From Sodalis endosymbiont of Henestaris halophilus (GTDB lineage: Bacteria; Pseudomonadota; Gammaproteobacteria; Enterobacterales; Enterobacteriaceae): a DNA stretch of 64,000 nt. Position 1 is the first letter of the stretch. Each line of letters begins with the position of its first letter. The DNA lies in NCBI RefSeq assembly GCF_900161835.1, contig NZ_LT897836.1, positions 248,001 to 312,000 on the forward strand. The letters run 5' to 3'. Positions 12,136 through 23,343 of the stretch are shown here, piece by piece. Below the pieces are notes generated by a model. It searched no databases, had not been told where the DNA came from, and was given only the letters and a program-made list of their open reading frames with translations. The translations under genes and the position numbers were made by a program.

Positions 12136-12155
12136 CAGTAAGCTAACACTGGCGA

Positions 12156-13631
12156 TTACTCGAACGCATTCCACGATCGACCAGCACGGGTCATCATGGC
12201 TAGAGAAGAGGCCGGTCCCCAGGTGCCAGCCTGATAAGGTTTGAGTGCGTCATTGTCAATATTCCAGGCTTTCATAATTGAATCAACCCATCTCCAAGCT
12301 TCTTCTACTTCATCATGGCGTACAAATAGCGCTTGAATACCGCGCATGGTTTCCAAAAGCAAACGTTCATAAGCATCGACCAGATGTTCTTGATTAAAGC
12401 TTTCGATAAAGCTTAAATCTAATTTAGTAAGCTGCAGACGATGTCTATAATCTAAACCAGGAACCTTATTCAAGATCTGAATATCCACTCCTTCATCTGG
12501 CTGCAGACGGATCGTCAACTTATTATGTGGCAACTCCTTATATGAATCCCGGAATAAGTTAAGCGGCGGATTTTTAAAAGAAACGACCACTTCGGAACAT
12601 TTGGTCGGCAAACGCTTGCCGGTTCGTAGAAAAAAAGGCACACCAGCCCAGCGCCAATTGTCGATATCAACGCGGATAGAAACGAAGGTTTCAGTACGGC
12701 TATTTTTATTCGCGCCCTTTTCTTCCAAATATCCGGGAACTTTTTCCCCGCGCACGAATCCGCTGGTGTATTGTCCGCGCACAGTATTGTTACGCACATT
12801 GCTTTGATCTATAGGGCGAAGAGCGCGTAGAACCTTTACTTTTTCATCACGGATACGGTCGGTAGTCAAATCCGAAGGCGGCGACATTGCTATCATGGTA
12901 AGGATTTGCAATAGATGGCTTTGAATCATGTCACGCATTTGGCCAACCTTATCAAAATAGCCCCAACGGCCTTCGATGCCGACTTCTTCAGCAACCGTAA
13001 TCTGGACATGATCAATTGTGCGGTTATCCCAATTAGAGGCAAAAAAAGAATTAGCAAAACGCAATGCTAACAAATTTAACACGGTTTCTTTACCTAGATA
13101 ATGATCTATCCGGTAAATCTGATTTTCATTAAAATATTCTGCGACCTGAGCATTAATTGCCTGAGAAGAAGCCAGATCAGTACCCATTGGTTTTTCCATA
13201 ACCACACGACTCGGCGCGTTATTGAGTCCCGCCGCGCCGAGGCCTTTACAAATTATTCCGAAGGTGGTAGGAGGCATGGCAAAGTAATTTATCGTAACTC
13301 GAGCGTTTTGATCTATTTTTTTACTCAGCTGTTTAAAATTTTTGGTTTCGTTGACATCCAGATTACAGAAATCAAGCCGTGCACTAAAATTTTGCCATAA
13401 TTTATCGTCAATTGGTTCTTTCATGAAGGTTTCTAATGCTTCACGCACAACGTTTGTGTAAGCTTTGACGTCCCAAGCGGCACGGCCAACACCAATGATA
13501 CGGGTTTCTGGATAAAGTGCACCAACTTTTTCCAGTTGATATAACGAGGGCAACAATTTACGCCGTGCTAAATCGCCTTTTGCACCAAAAATGATAAAAT
13601 CACAGGCAGGGGCTATATATGTTAGCGCCAT
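12156..13631 (-). CDS. zwf: Glucose-6-phosphate 1-dehydrogenase
   Basis: Oxidises glucose 6-phosphate to 6-phosphogluconolactone with reduction of NADP+, the entry to the oxidative pentose phosphate pathway and a main source of NADPH. The 491 aa equal the E. coli length exactly. Visible landmarks are the nucleotide-binding GAKGDLA (16-22), EKPMG (146-150) and the active-site motif RIDHYLGKE (174-182). The end GRSWNAFE also matches. Start ATG 13631 is preceded by AGGAGA. The gene stands alone: edd/eda downstream and hexR/pykA upstream, its E. coli neighbours, are absent, so no SoxS or hexose-type control can be inferred. Retention fits a need for NADPH for biosynthesis and for the peroxide defence represented by ahpC. 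Confidence 0.98.
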   Translation of the reverse strand: MALTYIAPACDFIIFGAKGDLARRKLLPSLYQLEKVGALYPETRIIGVGRAAWDVKAYTNVVREALETFMKEPIDDKLWQNFSARLDFCNLDVNETKNFKQLSKKIDQNARVTINYFAMPPTTFGIICKGLGAAGLNNAPSRVVMEKPMGTDLASSQAINAQVAEYFNENQIYRIDHYLGKETVLNLLALRFANSFFASNWDNRTIDHVQITVAEEVGIEGRWGYFDKVGQMRDMIQSHLLQILTMIAMSPPSDLTTDRIRDEKVKVLRALRPIDQSNVRNNTVRGQYTSGFVRGEKVPGYLEEKGANKNSRTETFVSIRVDIDNWRWAGVPFFLRTGKRLPTKCSEVVVSFKNPPLNLFRDSYKELPHNKLTIRLQPDEGVDIQILNKVPGLDYRHRLQLTKLDLSFIESFNQEHLVDAYERLLLETMRGIQALFVRHDEVEEAWRWVDSIMKAWNIDNDALKPYQAGTWGPASSLAMMTRAGRSWNAFE

Positions 13632-14946
13632 GTTTTTCTCCTCGAGTAGGATTTGTAATCTTATTAAATCTTAAGGATATTTTTCTTATATCAACCAGTA
13701 AAAAGTCTACAATTACAACTTCAACCTATTTTAATTAATAAAAAAACACGACTTTATTCTAACCATATCATTAATTAAATTGTAGCTGTATTATCTCTTT
13801 GAAAAGTCATACACAACGCGCGCCATAGTTTGGCAAAAAAAAATATTTAGGACAATCCCGGTTTCGGTGCCTTTAAATATCATCCCCTACGGTTAGATAA
13901 TATGTTTCATACAACAGGTAATAATTTACTCTCGATGTGAAATCAACAAAATATATGAGTTACACTCACTACATAAAGTCGCAGAGGGGTGGTGTCTTGC
14001 CCCACCAAAAAAAAACCTAACACCATCTATGCTACAGAGCTATAATTGCTCGAACGACTGACGTTAGCAAGAATTAACCATAAACTATTTATGGAGTTTA
14101 AAACACAAAGATTAACGTGAGTTGAGATTGTATCTAGCCCAAAGTCTGGTGAATAAGATTGTCGTGTCATGTTTAAACCGTAATGTAGATAAATATAATT
14201 GCGTAAAGTAATTTACTAATAAATTTCTTATTTTCTGTGAAAATACGGCGCACGCAGGTAAAAAATAATATGGACATCGCAACAATAAATCGTACGGTGA
14301 AATAGTTTACACAGGCTAAGAATATTTTCTTATTATTAATGCGTTAATAGCATGGGGTTTATGATAGAATGTGATAAATTATCCATTTTAAATTTTTACT
14401 AATTGATTATGTAGGTATTATTATTGAGATCATGAAACGCATAGATTCTAGTGAATGAGATGTTGTAATGCTGCTTTTTCATACTTTACTATTATCAAAA
14501 TAATGATAAAACAAATAATATATAATGATAAATGTAATTACCCTCCTGGATCGCAATCTGATGCTGTAAGCAATAATTTACCCTAATGCTGCTAAACATC
14601 CTATTAGGACACTGATATATTTATGCTACGAACATGTGCTTGCGGCACTTTAAATTGTTTAATCTCTTTATAAAAAGGAATTTACGCAGACAACAGTGAG
14701 ATATAAAACTCCGTGATCACTGAACGCATTTTCATAATCGCCTAAAAATTAGGCTTTAATAAAACGGCACAAGGACTCTAAAGAAAGCACCTCTTGGGAA
14801 ACCTTTACTTACTCTATTACTCTGGCAACCTGGCAGCAGCTAAAAGACTTACATCAACGGGTACTATAAAACTTTCAAATACAGAACAAGCGTCGGGAGA
14901 CGCTAACAGAAGAAATGTTGTCTTGCAAAAACTTTATTATCATAAA

Positions 14947-14970
14947 GTTATAGCTCACCAGAGCTATAAC
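14947..14970. repeat. Perfect 10-bp hairpin, 4-nt loop
   Basis: GTTATAGCTC - ACCA - GAGCTATAAC, with no neighbouring gene or T-tract. Confidence 0.9.
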
Positions 14971-15020
14971 CAAGCAGCTGAAAAGCACTAACATACTCAC
15001 TAATTTCTAAACCCTACTAC

Positions 15021-15044
15021 TGTTCACGATAATCATCGTGAACA
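15021..15044. repeat. Perfect 10-bp hairpin, 4-nt loop
   Basis: TGTTCACGAT - AATC - ATCGTGAACA, only 50 bp from the previous hairpin and unrelated to it in sequence. Confidence 0.9.
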
Positions 15045-16289
15045 ATGACTACCTTTCATGGCACCGATTTCTATCACTTAAATTTTACACAAAAACGCAA
15101 GCGTAAAATAAAAGTATTTCTACCAATTGCAAAAGTGCACTAGATCTCAGTACCGTCTTGGCCGGTACATTATTTATCATGAATAGGTGATTTGCAAATG
15201 CCGAAAATTCATGTACATACTTTTAGGTGAAAGGACTTCTCTAAATATTTGCTATACATTTTGCTGGATGTATAAAACATTCTGTTGTAGTAAGGACGCC
15301 ATGAATAAATCGGCACGCAAAATAAACGAATTTGTCGTGATCTTAATACGAATTACTGCTCTTTAATTACCGCTATTTATATCACGGAATAGTTCATAAC
15401 AAATTTTATACTTATGTACGCCTAAGTCGTGCATGAAATTTATTTAATTCTCGAAGACAGCGAAGTAGTTATGTTTATCTTGTTAAGTGTAATTCGTCTA
15501 AATTACCACAGTACAATGTTACCTAGCCTAAACGATGTACGAAATGACCAAATCTGCTTATAAATAGAGCAGAAATAACCAAACATTCATGATGTCTAAG
15601 CGTCGACTAGATATGCGATTCAAGAATGATGAATACAATGCATGGCACTTTAAAAATAGGCGCCTAATTTGAAATGTTATTCTCATCTTATTTTTATGGA
15701 TGACTAAATCAGTAAGCATTTATTGCTGAATAAATACTGGCAATAACCCACTACTGGTCTCTTACACATTACTTTTATAATGTGTAGTTCAATCTATGGA
15801 TATAAGACATTAACTTCATGAGAAATAAAGTAAAAACCATGTTTGGCATGATAGAAAAACATTACTAAGCTTGCCATAAATTCCTGCATAAATTGCACTC
15901 AGGAGACTACAAAGCAGAGGTATACCATTTAAACCCTGCAATAGATAATGAAATCATCAAACGTCTAAAGTGATATTAATCTCGTACTTAATTAACAGCT
16001 CTCTATAATAGACAAACTTAGCTTGCAATATTATGACGCAACTCTGCATTATATTATGATGTTTACTGTAATAAGTACAACTCACGACATTGCCAAACGA
16101 CTGAGTTTAATGCTTAGCTAGTTAATATCCCCAAGGCCAGGGTATATCTGGCCATTGCTTTTATTATCACCTATATTAACTTAGCAATGAATACGTTAAA
16201 ATAATATTTTTAACTACCGTGTTACCTATTAATACAGCACAGCTACACGTATCAGACTCTGTCACTGATATCTAGGGCGGAAAGTTATA

Positions 16290-16311
16290 AGTATTATCTC
16301 ATGATAATACT
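16290..16311. repeat. Perfect 9-bp hairpin, 4-nt loop
   Basis: AGTATTATC - TCAT - GATAATACT in gene-free DNA. Confidence 0.8.
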
Positions 16312-18111
16312 GGATGTATTTAATATGGTAATAAATTTATTTACAAGTAATCAAGTAGGCTGGACAATGGTTCCCTTATAATTCGATATTAAGCATGCAA
16401 GCACTTTAGATAATCTAGGAACGACGTGGTTGACCTTTTCGTGAGAAATTACCAGGTTGAGAAAGAAGGCATATATTACTAGACATAAATACCAGTAAAT
16501 ACTTGTATAGCCGCTATTCATATTAGATCAAAGCATGAATTCGCTAGACAACTACTAAACACAGTAAACAAATAACATTTTTCACAGGCATATAAATATA
16601 AATACTTACCGAAAACAAACTAACAACTATTTCTTTACAGAAAAGGTTTATGCTATAAAAATGTTAGCTATATTATAAGATACCACAAGGTCATTAGCCC
16701 CCCCTTGCAACTGCTGATATAAGTTAGATTCAACACCAAACCAACTAAACAACTTCTCCATAAATAATTAGGTCAAGTGACTTATATTAATTGACTACCA
16801 AAACTCATTACCAAGGGTATAATTAATGTTTGCGGCATTATTACAAACACTAGCTGCATCATCATGAACACAGGATATAATGGACTGCGTCCGATATCAT
16901 GCTAGATCTGTACAGGTTTTAATGCTAAAATCAAAACAATATGCTCGAGTGACAATGCAAGCAGGTTGCCTAATGTGAATACTAATCCCATTCATATGGG
17001 TAAAAGCGCTGCCTGCAAAATATTATATAAATAGCATATTTTCGCACTATATTGAGGTCGTAGACACCCACAACCACATTACTTGCTATTATTAGCTTAG
17101 CGAGAATTATATAGTTAGTCAACAAAATTATTAGTATTTTACTAATAATCCACTTACGGCGACATCATTCGCTTGTGACGCGGCAAGTAGAGTCAACTTT
17201 CTGTCACTAGTAATGATCAAGTCTTAACGCAACAAACATTTAGTTAAATTTTATCTTTTACTCTATGCTTTTCAAGCATTCATTACTACACTTTAATAGG
17301 TATGACGGCACATGCATCAGAAGCTGATTTTATTTTATCCAATTATTGTTTTAATAATCATTACTATATTAGTTAAATTTTTTTACAAACCTAGACCAGG
17401 TTATTATCTACCACATCAATAGTATGGATATAATCCGTGCTAGTCTAGGAACTGTATGGACTTGGCATGCCCTATATTCTCTTTATTTTCGTCACATAAT
17501 TATTTATAGCCAATTAACTAGGTATATATTTCGTAACAAACATATTCAAATAGTCACCGTAGTGTTTTAACCGTCACGACACAGCAAAAAAACAGAATCA
17601 TTATAACTTATTAGTTATATCTAATATTATATACTATGCAAAGATTATTCACAATTTATACGACCATAACAGTCATTTAAGGTCATTTTAACAAGGGTGA
17701 TTTTCAAGGCAAAATAAAGAATGAAATAGACTAAAAACTTATATTTAATTTATTTATCTTTAGTAATTAACTTTTGTAAAAACCTCTTGCCAGTAATGTA
17801 CGCAAAACAGCGATTAATATCCTCAAATATTTTAGTGTTTTTCCCTCTGACTTGTTATGTATCGAATACGTTATCAACTTTTATAGGAGTAATTTCTACG
17901 TAGCTGTGGTATGATAAAGTCACTTAAGACATTTCAGACACCACTTACTTTATGATCTTAATTTCCTTTACGTATAAAGGTTTTTAACAAGATCTTTATT
18001 TAACTCTAAAGATACCTACTATAATAATTTACCGTTTTTATAAAAACTTTTATTAACTTTAATATCGGACTAACGATTACTTACCACATACATAACCATT
18101 AATATATTAAC

Positions 18112-18138
18112 ACTATTACTATTACTATTACTATTACT
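18112..18138. repeat. ACTATT microsatellite, 4.5 copies
   Basis: Four exact copies of the hexamer ACTATT plus a partial fifth. Slippage-type simple repeat in non-coding DNA. Confidence 0.95.
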
Positions 18139-18985
18139 TTACCAAAGTACACACTTATATCCACGATGCTTTTCATACTTTAATGTATTATTTATCTTAT
18201 ACAAATATAAAAACACTATTAAATTATTTATTGTTTGAAGAGATACATTAACTATATAGTTGCAATTAATCAGCTTGTTTATTCCTTATTATTACACCTT
18301 AAGTTTTCGCTAAATTAAATTAACAAATAATCATCTACAGTATGGTGCAATTTTATTGCGCACATAATAGAATATTATTCTAGTAAAAGCCAATATTTTA
18401 TTTATAAGTTAACGCTTTCCCAAACATTAACCTTTAATCATACTATTTATGGTATCAATTTTATCATTCAAAGTTAAACTAGTTAAATGAAATAAATTAC
18501 ATTACTTGTAATGATGACTATCTTTATCGGCACGTGCATCTAAAATATTTACTAACCATGAATACTATTCTTAAATAGTTAATACATTAATCTATTCTCT
18601 GCAAACGCAAAAGCATAATTTCTGTTTAAGACACATGAAATATCGTAATATTTTATTTATATATTTTATTAAGTCAATATGTTAACTAATTCATAGTTAT
18701 AATTTAAAAGATCAATAATTAATTTTAACGATATTGCTATTATTTCTTTTTTATTATGTCAATTCGTTGAGGTAATTAAAAACAGGATAAATGCTTTAAT
18801 AAGCAGGTGAAACCACCAAAAAACAAGGAATCTTTCGTTAGCCATAGATGATTTTACAGATTAGTTTGCAAAAAAAACGCGAAAATATGATATCGATCAC
18901 TTCACAAATGAGGATTATAGCCAAAGTAATTCATACACACATTAACATGAAAGCGAATAGAGGAAGAACAGCCTTCGCTAACTAA

Positions 18986-19213
18986 GTATTTGAGCACGAC
19001 ATTCACTACACCAACCCGCAGGTTACTTGTCCCAAAATTACGCTTCATGCAATTTATTTAGGAGAATATATCGATGTTTATGTTAAACTTAACGGACCTG
19101 ATGCTTCTTATGTGAACCTTTTCATCAGGAAAGTAAGCGTGCTCTATTACCAAAATGCACTTTCATTACCAAATAAGAAAGTGGTAGGCATATCTCGCGT
19201 GGAAAATATCTAA
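18986..19213 (+). pseudogene. Unidentified protein-like open run, possible gene fragment
   Basis: 75 codons without a stop, bounded by TAA on both sides and without a credible start. The translation has protein-like composition, with a segment reading AIYLGEYIDVYVKLNGPDAS. The pattern (YLG.., alternating hydrophobic residues, then a LNGPDAS turn) resembles the C-terminal TOBE/OB domain of ABC-transporter ATPases, but this is a weak resemblance from memory. It lies just upstream of mntH. It may equally be a chance open frame. Confidence 0.25.
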
Positions 19214-19800
19214 AGCGTATCAAACATTATGTTACTCGCAGAGTATAAATAATAGAGAAACATTAGTTACCACGTATGAATAATGCCATAGCATCTGTAA
19301 TCAATTGCTCATGAAGCATGAGAAAACACCACGGGGCTGCAATGCACAGCATTGCATCATGAAAATGAGTGGTTACCATCGATTATGAATGCATTCACGT
19401 AAAGTTAGAAGACGATAATCTAGAGTGTTGGCTCACACTTTCTTTTGAAAGTGCCACCGTCAAGAAGAAACCGTAATTTGTCTTAAACAGCATCAGATTA
19501 TTTTGCAGCTTTCCCGCCCAGCACACTTTATTATTTGCTGTAGTATACGCGATTTGCATCTAAATCTATTTCGGATAGGGGCGATGATAATACCCCGCAA
19601 ACACGTAATGGTTTGCAATGCCAAACTAACGGCGCATATGCTAAAGTCGTTGACGATTACAATTTAATCAACGCGCCACGCAAATTTTAATGCTTGTATA
19701 CTATACTGAATATAAGCAAGCCCTAATCAGAAACTAACAGCATTAACATTGATAATAAAGTCACTCTTTGTAACTGCTCTCGATCAATTTGGAAGAAAAG

Positions 19801-21156
19801 ATGGCAATAGTTAAAAAAAACAGTCTAGAAGAAATTAACAATACAATTCCTGTCCCAAAGGGGAAAGGCGGATTTTTTAGAAAACTGTTTGCTTTTTCGG
19901 GACCAGGAGCATTGGTAGCGGTAGGCTATATGGATCCAGGCAACTGGATTACCTCTATCCAAGGTGGTGCGCTATATAGTTATCTTCTGCTATCAGTAAT
20001 ACTGATTTCTAGTCTTATTGCGATGCTGCTACAAGTCATGTGTGCAAAATTAGGCATTGTAACAGGAATGGATTTAGCACAAGCAACGAAAGCTCTAGTC
20101 GGAAAACGTACCACAGCGGCGCTTTGGATCACAACCGAATTAGCAATTATTGCTACGGAAATCGCCGAAGTCATCGGTAGCGCTATCGCGCTAAATTTAC
20201 TTTTCAAGATTCCGATGCTGCTCAGCGTAATTATTACAGTGCTAGACGTCTTTCTTCTTTTAACCTTAATGAAGTTCGGTATTAGAAAGATCGAAGCATT
20301 GGTCTTTACGTTAATTACCACTATTTTTATTATTTTTGCCTATGAAGTGGCTCTTGCTAATCCTGATTTAACACAAATTGCCCGTGCTTTCATTCCTCAA
20401 AGAGATATTATTACCGCGTATGTGGCGGGGGGGGATTCCGCTTTCTTTATTGCTTTAGGCATTGTGGGAGCCACAGTTATGCCACACAACCTGTACTTAC
20501 ATTCTTCTATTGTGCAATCACGTCAATATGACCGTAGCAATGAACAGGCATTGAAAGAAGCCATCCACTACGCGACTATTGATTCTAATATTCAGTTAGG
20601 ATTTTCCTTTATTATAAACTGCTTACTTCTAATATTAGGCGCCGCACTATTTTTTGGTAAAAATCCGGATGATATTGGTCGTTTTGCTCAACTGTACGAC
20701 GCCCTGCAGGATCATAACATAGTCGGCGCTATCGCTAGCACCACTCTGGCAACATTATTCGCTGTTGCTTTGTTAGCTTCCGGTCAGAATGCGACTATTA
20801 CGGGTACCTTAACCGGACAAATCGTGATGGAGGGTTTCATTAATTTCCGGCTACCACTATGGCAACGTCGTTTAATTACACGCATAATTGCTATTATGCC
20901 AGTTGTGATCTGCATCTATTGGTGGGGAGACACAGGAGATGTGGTGGAAAAACTCTTGGTCTACACACAGGTGTTTTTGAGCATTGCCTTACCCATTTCA
21001 ATGATTCCCCTGCTATATTTAACTTCATCTCAAAAACGCATGGGAAAATTTGTCAATTGCAAATCCTTTATTGTCCTTGGATGGTTAGCTACCGCCGTAT
21101 TGGTGGCCTTAAACCTCCAACTCATCATCGAAACAGTGCAAATGCTGTGCGATTGA
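19801..21156 (+). CDS. mntH: MntH, NRAMP-family Mn2+/H+ symporter (unusual subtype)
   Basis: Inner-membrane importer of Mn2+ (and Fe2+) driven by protons. 451 aa with about 11 hydrophobic segments. The metal site motifs are present: DPGNW at 45-49 in the first helix and MPHN at 227-230 in the sixth. A TTG opens the frame at 19789, but ATG 19801 is preferred because GGAAGA at 19791-19796 then sits at Shine-Dalgarno distance. The protein departs from E. coli MntH: it has DPGNWITS for the E. coli DPGNFATN, a longer N-terminus and an internal VTGMDLAQATKA..TELAIIATEIAEVIGSAIAL segment. This style is one I associate with lactic-acid-bacterial MntH, which suggests horizontal acquisition by an ancestor. 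It occupies a slot (pykA-lpxM) that holds no mntH in E. coli. No MntR or Fur box was recognised upstream. Confidence 0.9.
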   Translation: MAIVKKNSLEEINNTIPVPKGKGGFFRKLFAFSGPGALVAVGYMDPGNWITSIQGGALYSYLLLSVILISSLIAMLLQVMCAKLGIVTGMDLAQATKALVGKRTTAALWITTELAIIATEIAEVIGSAIALNLLFKIPMLLSVIITVLDVFLLLTLMKFGIRKIEALVFTLITTIFIIFAYEVALANPDLTQIARAFIPQRDIITAYVAGGDSAFFIALGIVGATVMPHNLYLHSSIVQSRQYDRSNEQALKEAIHYATIDSNIQLGFSFIINCLLLILGAALFFGKNPDDIGRFAQLYDALQDHNIVGAIASTTLATLFAVALLASGQNATITGTLTGQIVMEGFINFRLPLWQRRLITRIIAIMPVVICIYWWGDTGDVVEKLLVYTQVFLSIALPISMIPLLYLTSSQKRMGKFVNCKSFIVLGWLATAVLVALNLQLIIETVQMLCD

Positions 21157-22005
21157 AAAACATTACTGATCTGAGAAGCGTTGCTCAACAAAGGAATAAT
21201 GTTAGACTTTAAATTTGATGAAATAAGAATGTTGCTAATCTGAATTAAACCACGCAGCTGATCTTTTAAATAGAGGACACATGATGCATACACGCTCGTT
21301 CCACGGAAAACAAGTAAACTTAACAAGCAGGTAAATTAGAAAAAGTTAGAGGATCCCTGGTGTTGGGAAATTGTGAGAAAGTTTAACAGTCAAAGATATT
21401 TTTAAGAATTCGGATCCGCATTAATATTCATGCGCTACGCTATAGCACAAGCTGAACCGACGTCTTATAACGCTTTGTATTAGAAGAAATTAAAGTTGTA
21501 AATAAAAAAGTAACGATCGCTAAGTATCCCTTTCATCAGGCGGTCTATCGACGGCAACTTCACTGTGTGTGTATGTAGCAAAATACAAATTTACTGTGGT
21601 CCGTGTCCAGTTCTGGTTCTGATCCGGTAAATAATATCCCCCAACGCCCTGAAGCATCGATCTAATACAAAGTGGGTTAGATGCTGTGTAGTTACTAACT
21701 TGCATACGCTACCCGCCCTAAAACTTTCTAATATTGAATTACGAAGCCCGAGTACATAACACAACAAACCGGAGGCATAACCATAGCTTTTATATCTTAT
21801 AAAAGCAGAAACACCCGTTATAACATGATGCATAACCGTGTGTTTTTAAAACAAGTTAGTATATGAACTTTGTCTATCTACTTTGCTTATTTTATGTATA
21901 ACTTTATCAATATTTTTTATAGCACAGTTACTTTTGCTAACCTACTTATCATTATAAAAAACAAGGCAACCACAATACACAAGATTGACTATTGATAGCG
22001 TATTG
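21157..22005. other. Spacer between mntH and mepM, mostly the grave of lpxM
   Basis: About 850 bp. The part at about 21505-21700 holds the lpxM fossil described separately. The rest has no open frame with family resemblance. A small 8-bp hairpin lies at about 21785-21805. Confidence 0.6.
21505..21705 (-). pseudogene. lpxM: lpxM remnant (lipid A myristoyltransferase)
   Basis: LpxM adds the last acyl chain to lipid A. By synteny (mepM - lpxM on one strand) it should lie exactly here. One frame reads QGVGGYYLPDQNQNW, then LYFATYTHS, which fits the LpxM core (..GYLPDQDHGPE.., ..DFFATYKATLP..). The next block, VKLPSIDRLMK (LpxM ..TLPAIGRLMK..), appears in the adjacent frame, so a frameshift separates them. 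Everything N- and C-terminal is unrecognisable. Loss implies an under-acylated lipid A unless another copy exists elsewhere. The LpxL paralogue shares some of this pattern; synteny favours LpxM. Confidence 0.8.
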
Positions 22006-23331
22006 TTAGTGTAAATGCAGCTGTGGCAACATCTGTTTAACTTTAGCAAGATATTTAGTGCGGTCGTTGCCAGTCAGCCCTTCGGTACGCGGCAGTTTAG
22101 CAGTCAGAGGATTAACTGCCTGCTGGTTGATCCAGACTTCATAATGCAAATGGGGACCGGTAGAACGTCCAGTATTGCCGGACAAAGCGATTTTATCGCC
22201 ACGTTTTACTTTCTGGCCTTGTGTAACTAATAATTTTTTTAGATGCATGTAACGGGTCATATACTGACGGCTATGGCGAATAGCCACATAGTTGCCGGCG
22301 GCACCGTCTCTTTTGCTAACAATCACCTCACCGTCGCCTACAGCCAGCACTGGCGTACCAACCGGCATAGCAAAATCTACCCCACGATGTGGCGCGATAC
22401 GACCGGTAACGGGGTTGCAACGGCGAAGATTAAAATTGGAGGAAACACGGAATTGTTTTATCGTAGGGAAACGCATAAAGCCACGGGCTACCCCGGCTGC
22501 ATCGCGGTTATAAAATTTACTGTCATCCGCACGAAAAGCATAATAATCTTTCCCTCCGGTGCGTAAGCGTACGCCGAGCAATTGACTTTGAATGCTTTGG
22601 CCATTTAGAACTTCTCTTGAAGTCAAAACAGAAAACTGATCTCCAGTACGCAACTTACGAAAATCTAGTTGCCATTGCAGCGCTTTAATTACAGAGTTGA
22701 TATCACAGTCCGTCAGGCCAGCTATACGAGCACTAGTAACGAAACTACCGTTGAGTTTACCGGTCAAAGTTGTATTGCGCCACTCGCCTGTTATATTAGC
22801 GATGCTTTCCTTAAAACTACCATTAACGCGCTCATAGGTGCGGGTCTCAGAGCGGGATATATTCCAAGTTAAGCACTGCAAATAGCCCTCGGCGGTCAGC
22901 GTCCAAGAGAGAGACTGACTTATTTTTAGATTACGTAACGCAGGATGTTGCCGAGCTAGCGCAGTAACGTCGGCGATATCGATGCCGTACTGGGTGAGGA
23001 CGCTGCTGAGCGTATCTCCGGTAGATATGATATATTCATGCACTCCCGCTTCCCCTGCCATACGTTCGTCAAGTTCATCTTTTGGAATATCTTCATCGTT
23101 ATCAGGGATAGTCTGATCCAGAAGTTCGCTGGCTTCAGGCTCTAACACCGGCAAAGAGTGTTTTTCCAAAAGAAAGATGCCGGTGGCAGGCCGTTCTACC
23201 GCTGGCGAATAAATATAAGGTCGTAAAACAGTGATAGCTAAAGTGAATATAGTTAGCGATCCCAGCATAACGCGATGAATTCGCGGCAGATAATTAAACG
23301 CTAAGGCGAAAGAGCGAGCTACCTGCTGCAC
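22006..23331 (-). CDS. mepM: MepM, murein DD-endopeptidase (M23/LytM)
   Basis: Periplasmic Zn endopeptidase that cleaves D-Ala-mDAP crosslinks to let new peptidoglycan be inserted. 441 aa (E. coli 440). The N-terminal inner-membrane anchor is about residues 22-40. A LysM/OapA-type region follows, including EYIISTGDTLSSVLTQYGI (99-117). The C-terminal LytM domain carries the Zn set H315 and D319 (HRGVD) and H394/H396 (HLHYE), with a further H at 363. All catalytic residues are intact. In E. coli lpxM lies directly downstream (here a fossil) and znuA directly upstream, with 12 bp to the znuA stop here. Kept while lpxM was lost, consistent with an essential role in wall growth once redundant MepS/MepH are gone (inference). 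Confidence 0.96.
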   Translation of the reverse strand: MQQVARSFALAFNYLPRIHRVMLGSLTIFTLAITVLRPYIYSPAVERPATGIFLLEKHSLPVLEPEASELLDQTIPDNDEDIPKDELDERMAGEAGVHEYIISTGDTLSSVLTQYGIDIADVTALARQHPALRNLKISQSLSWTLTAEGYLQCLTWNISRSETRTYERVNGSFKESIANITGEWRNTTLTGKLNGSFVTSARIAGLTDCDINSVIKALQWQLDFRKLRTGDQFSVLTSREVLNGQSIQSQLLGVRLRTGGKDYYAFRADDSKFYNRDAAGVARGFMRFPTIKQFRVSSNFNLRRCNPVTGRIAPHRGVDFAMPVGTPVLAVGDGEVIVSKRDGAAGNYVAIRHSRQYMTRYMHLKKLLVTQGQKVKRGDKIALSGNTGRSTGPHLHYEVWINQQAVNPLTAKLPRTEGLTGNDRTKYLAKVKQMLPQLHLH

Positions 23332-23343
23332 TAATAACTATCC

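Larger units (their letters stand above)
4918..12155. other. 7.2-kb gene-free stretch with scattered hairpins
   Basis: No open frame with family resemblance was found on either strand, and no tRNA. The ancestral gloB and mltD, next to yafS, are not traceable. Open frames of 64-68 codons (7836-8042, 8344-8538, 8613-8813) look like chance. What does stand out is a set of perfect palindromes and hairpins (6390-6434, 7027-7046, 7650-7683, 9206-9223, 9989-10035, 10754-10778, 10961-10992), annotated separately. The last part up to 12155 is plain A+T-rich DNA. Confidence 0.6.
13632..19800. other. 6.2-kb gene-free stretch where hexR and pykA used to be
   Basis: Comparison with E. coli order predicts hexR and pykA (+ strand) and then lpxM before mepM. 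I see no trace of hexR or pykA. The stretch holds perfect hairpins at 14947-14970, 15021-15044, 15763-15786 and 16290-16311, a microsatellite at 18112-18138 and one protein-like open run at 18986-19213. The remainder is plain A+T-rich DNA with stops in all frames. Confidence 0.6.

Noticed and set aside
14050-14065. 15-base match (GAACGACTGACGTTA) to the rRNA fossil at 41.9 kb
   Set aside because: The similarity does not extend on either side, and a few such matches are expected by chance in 64 kb.
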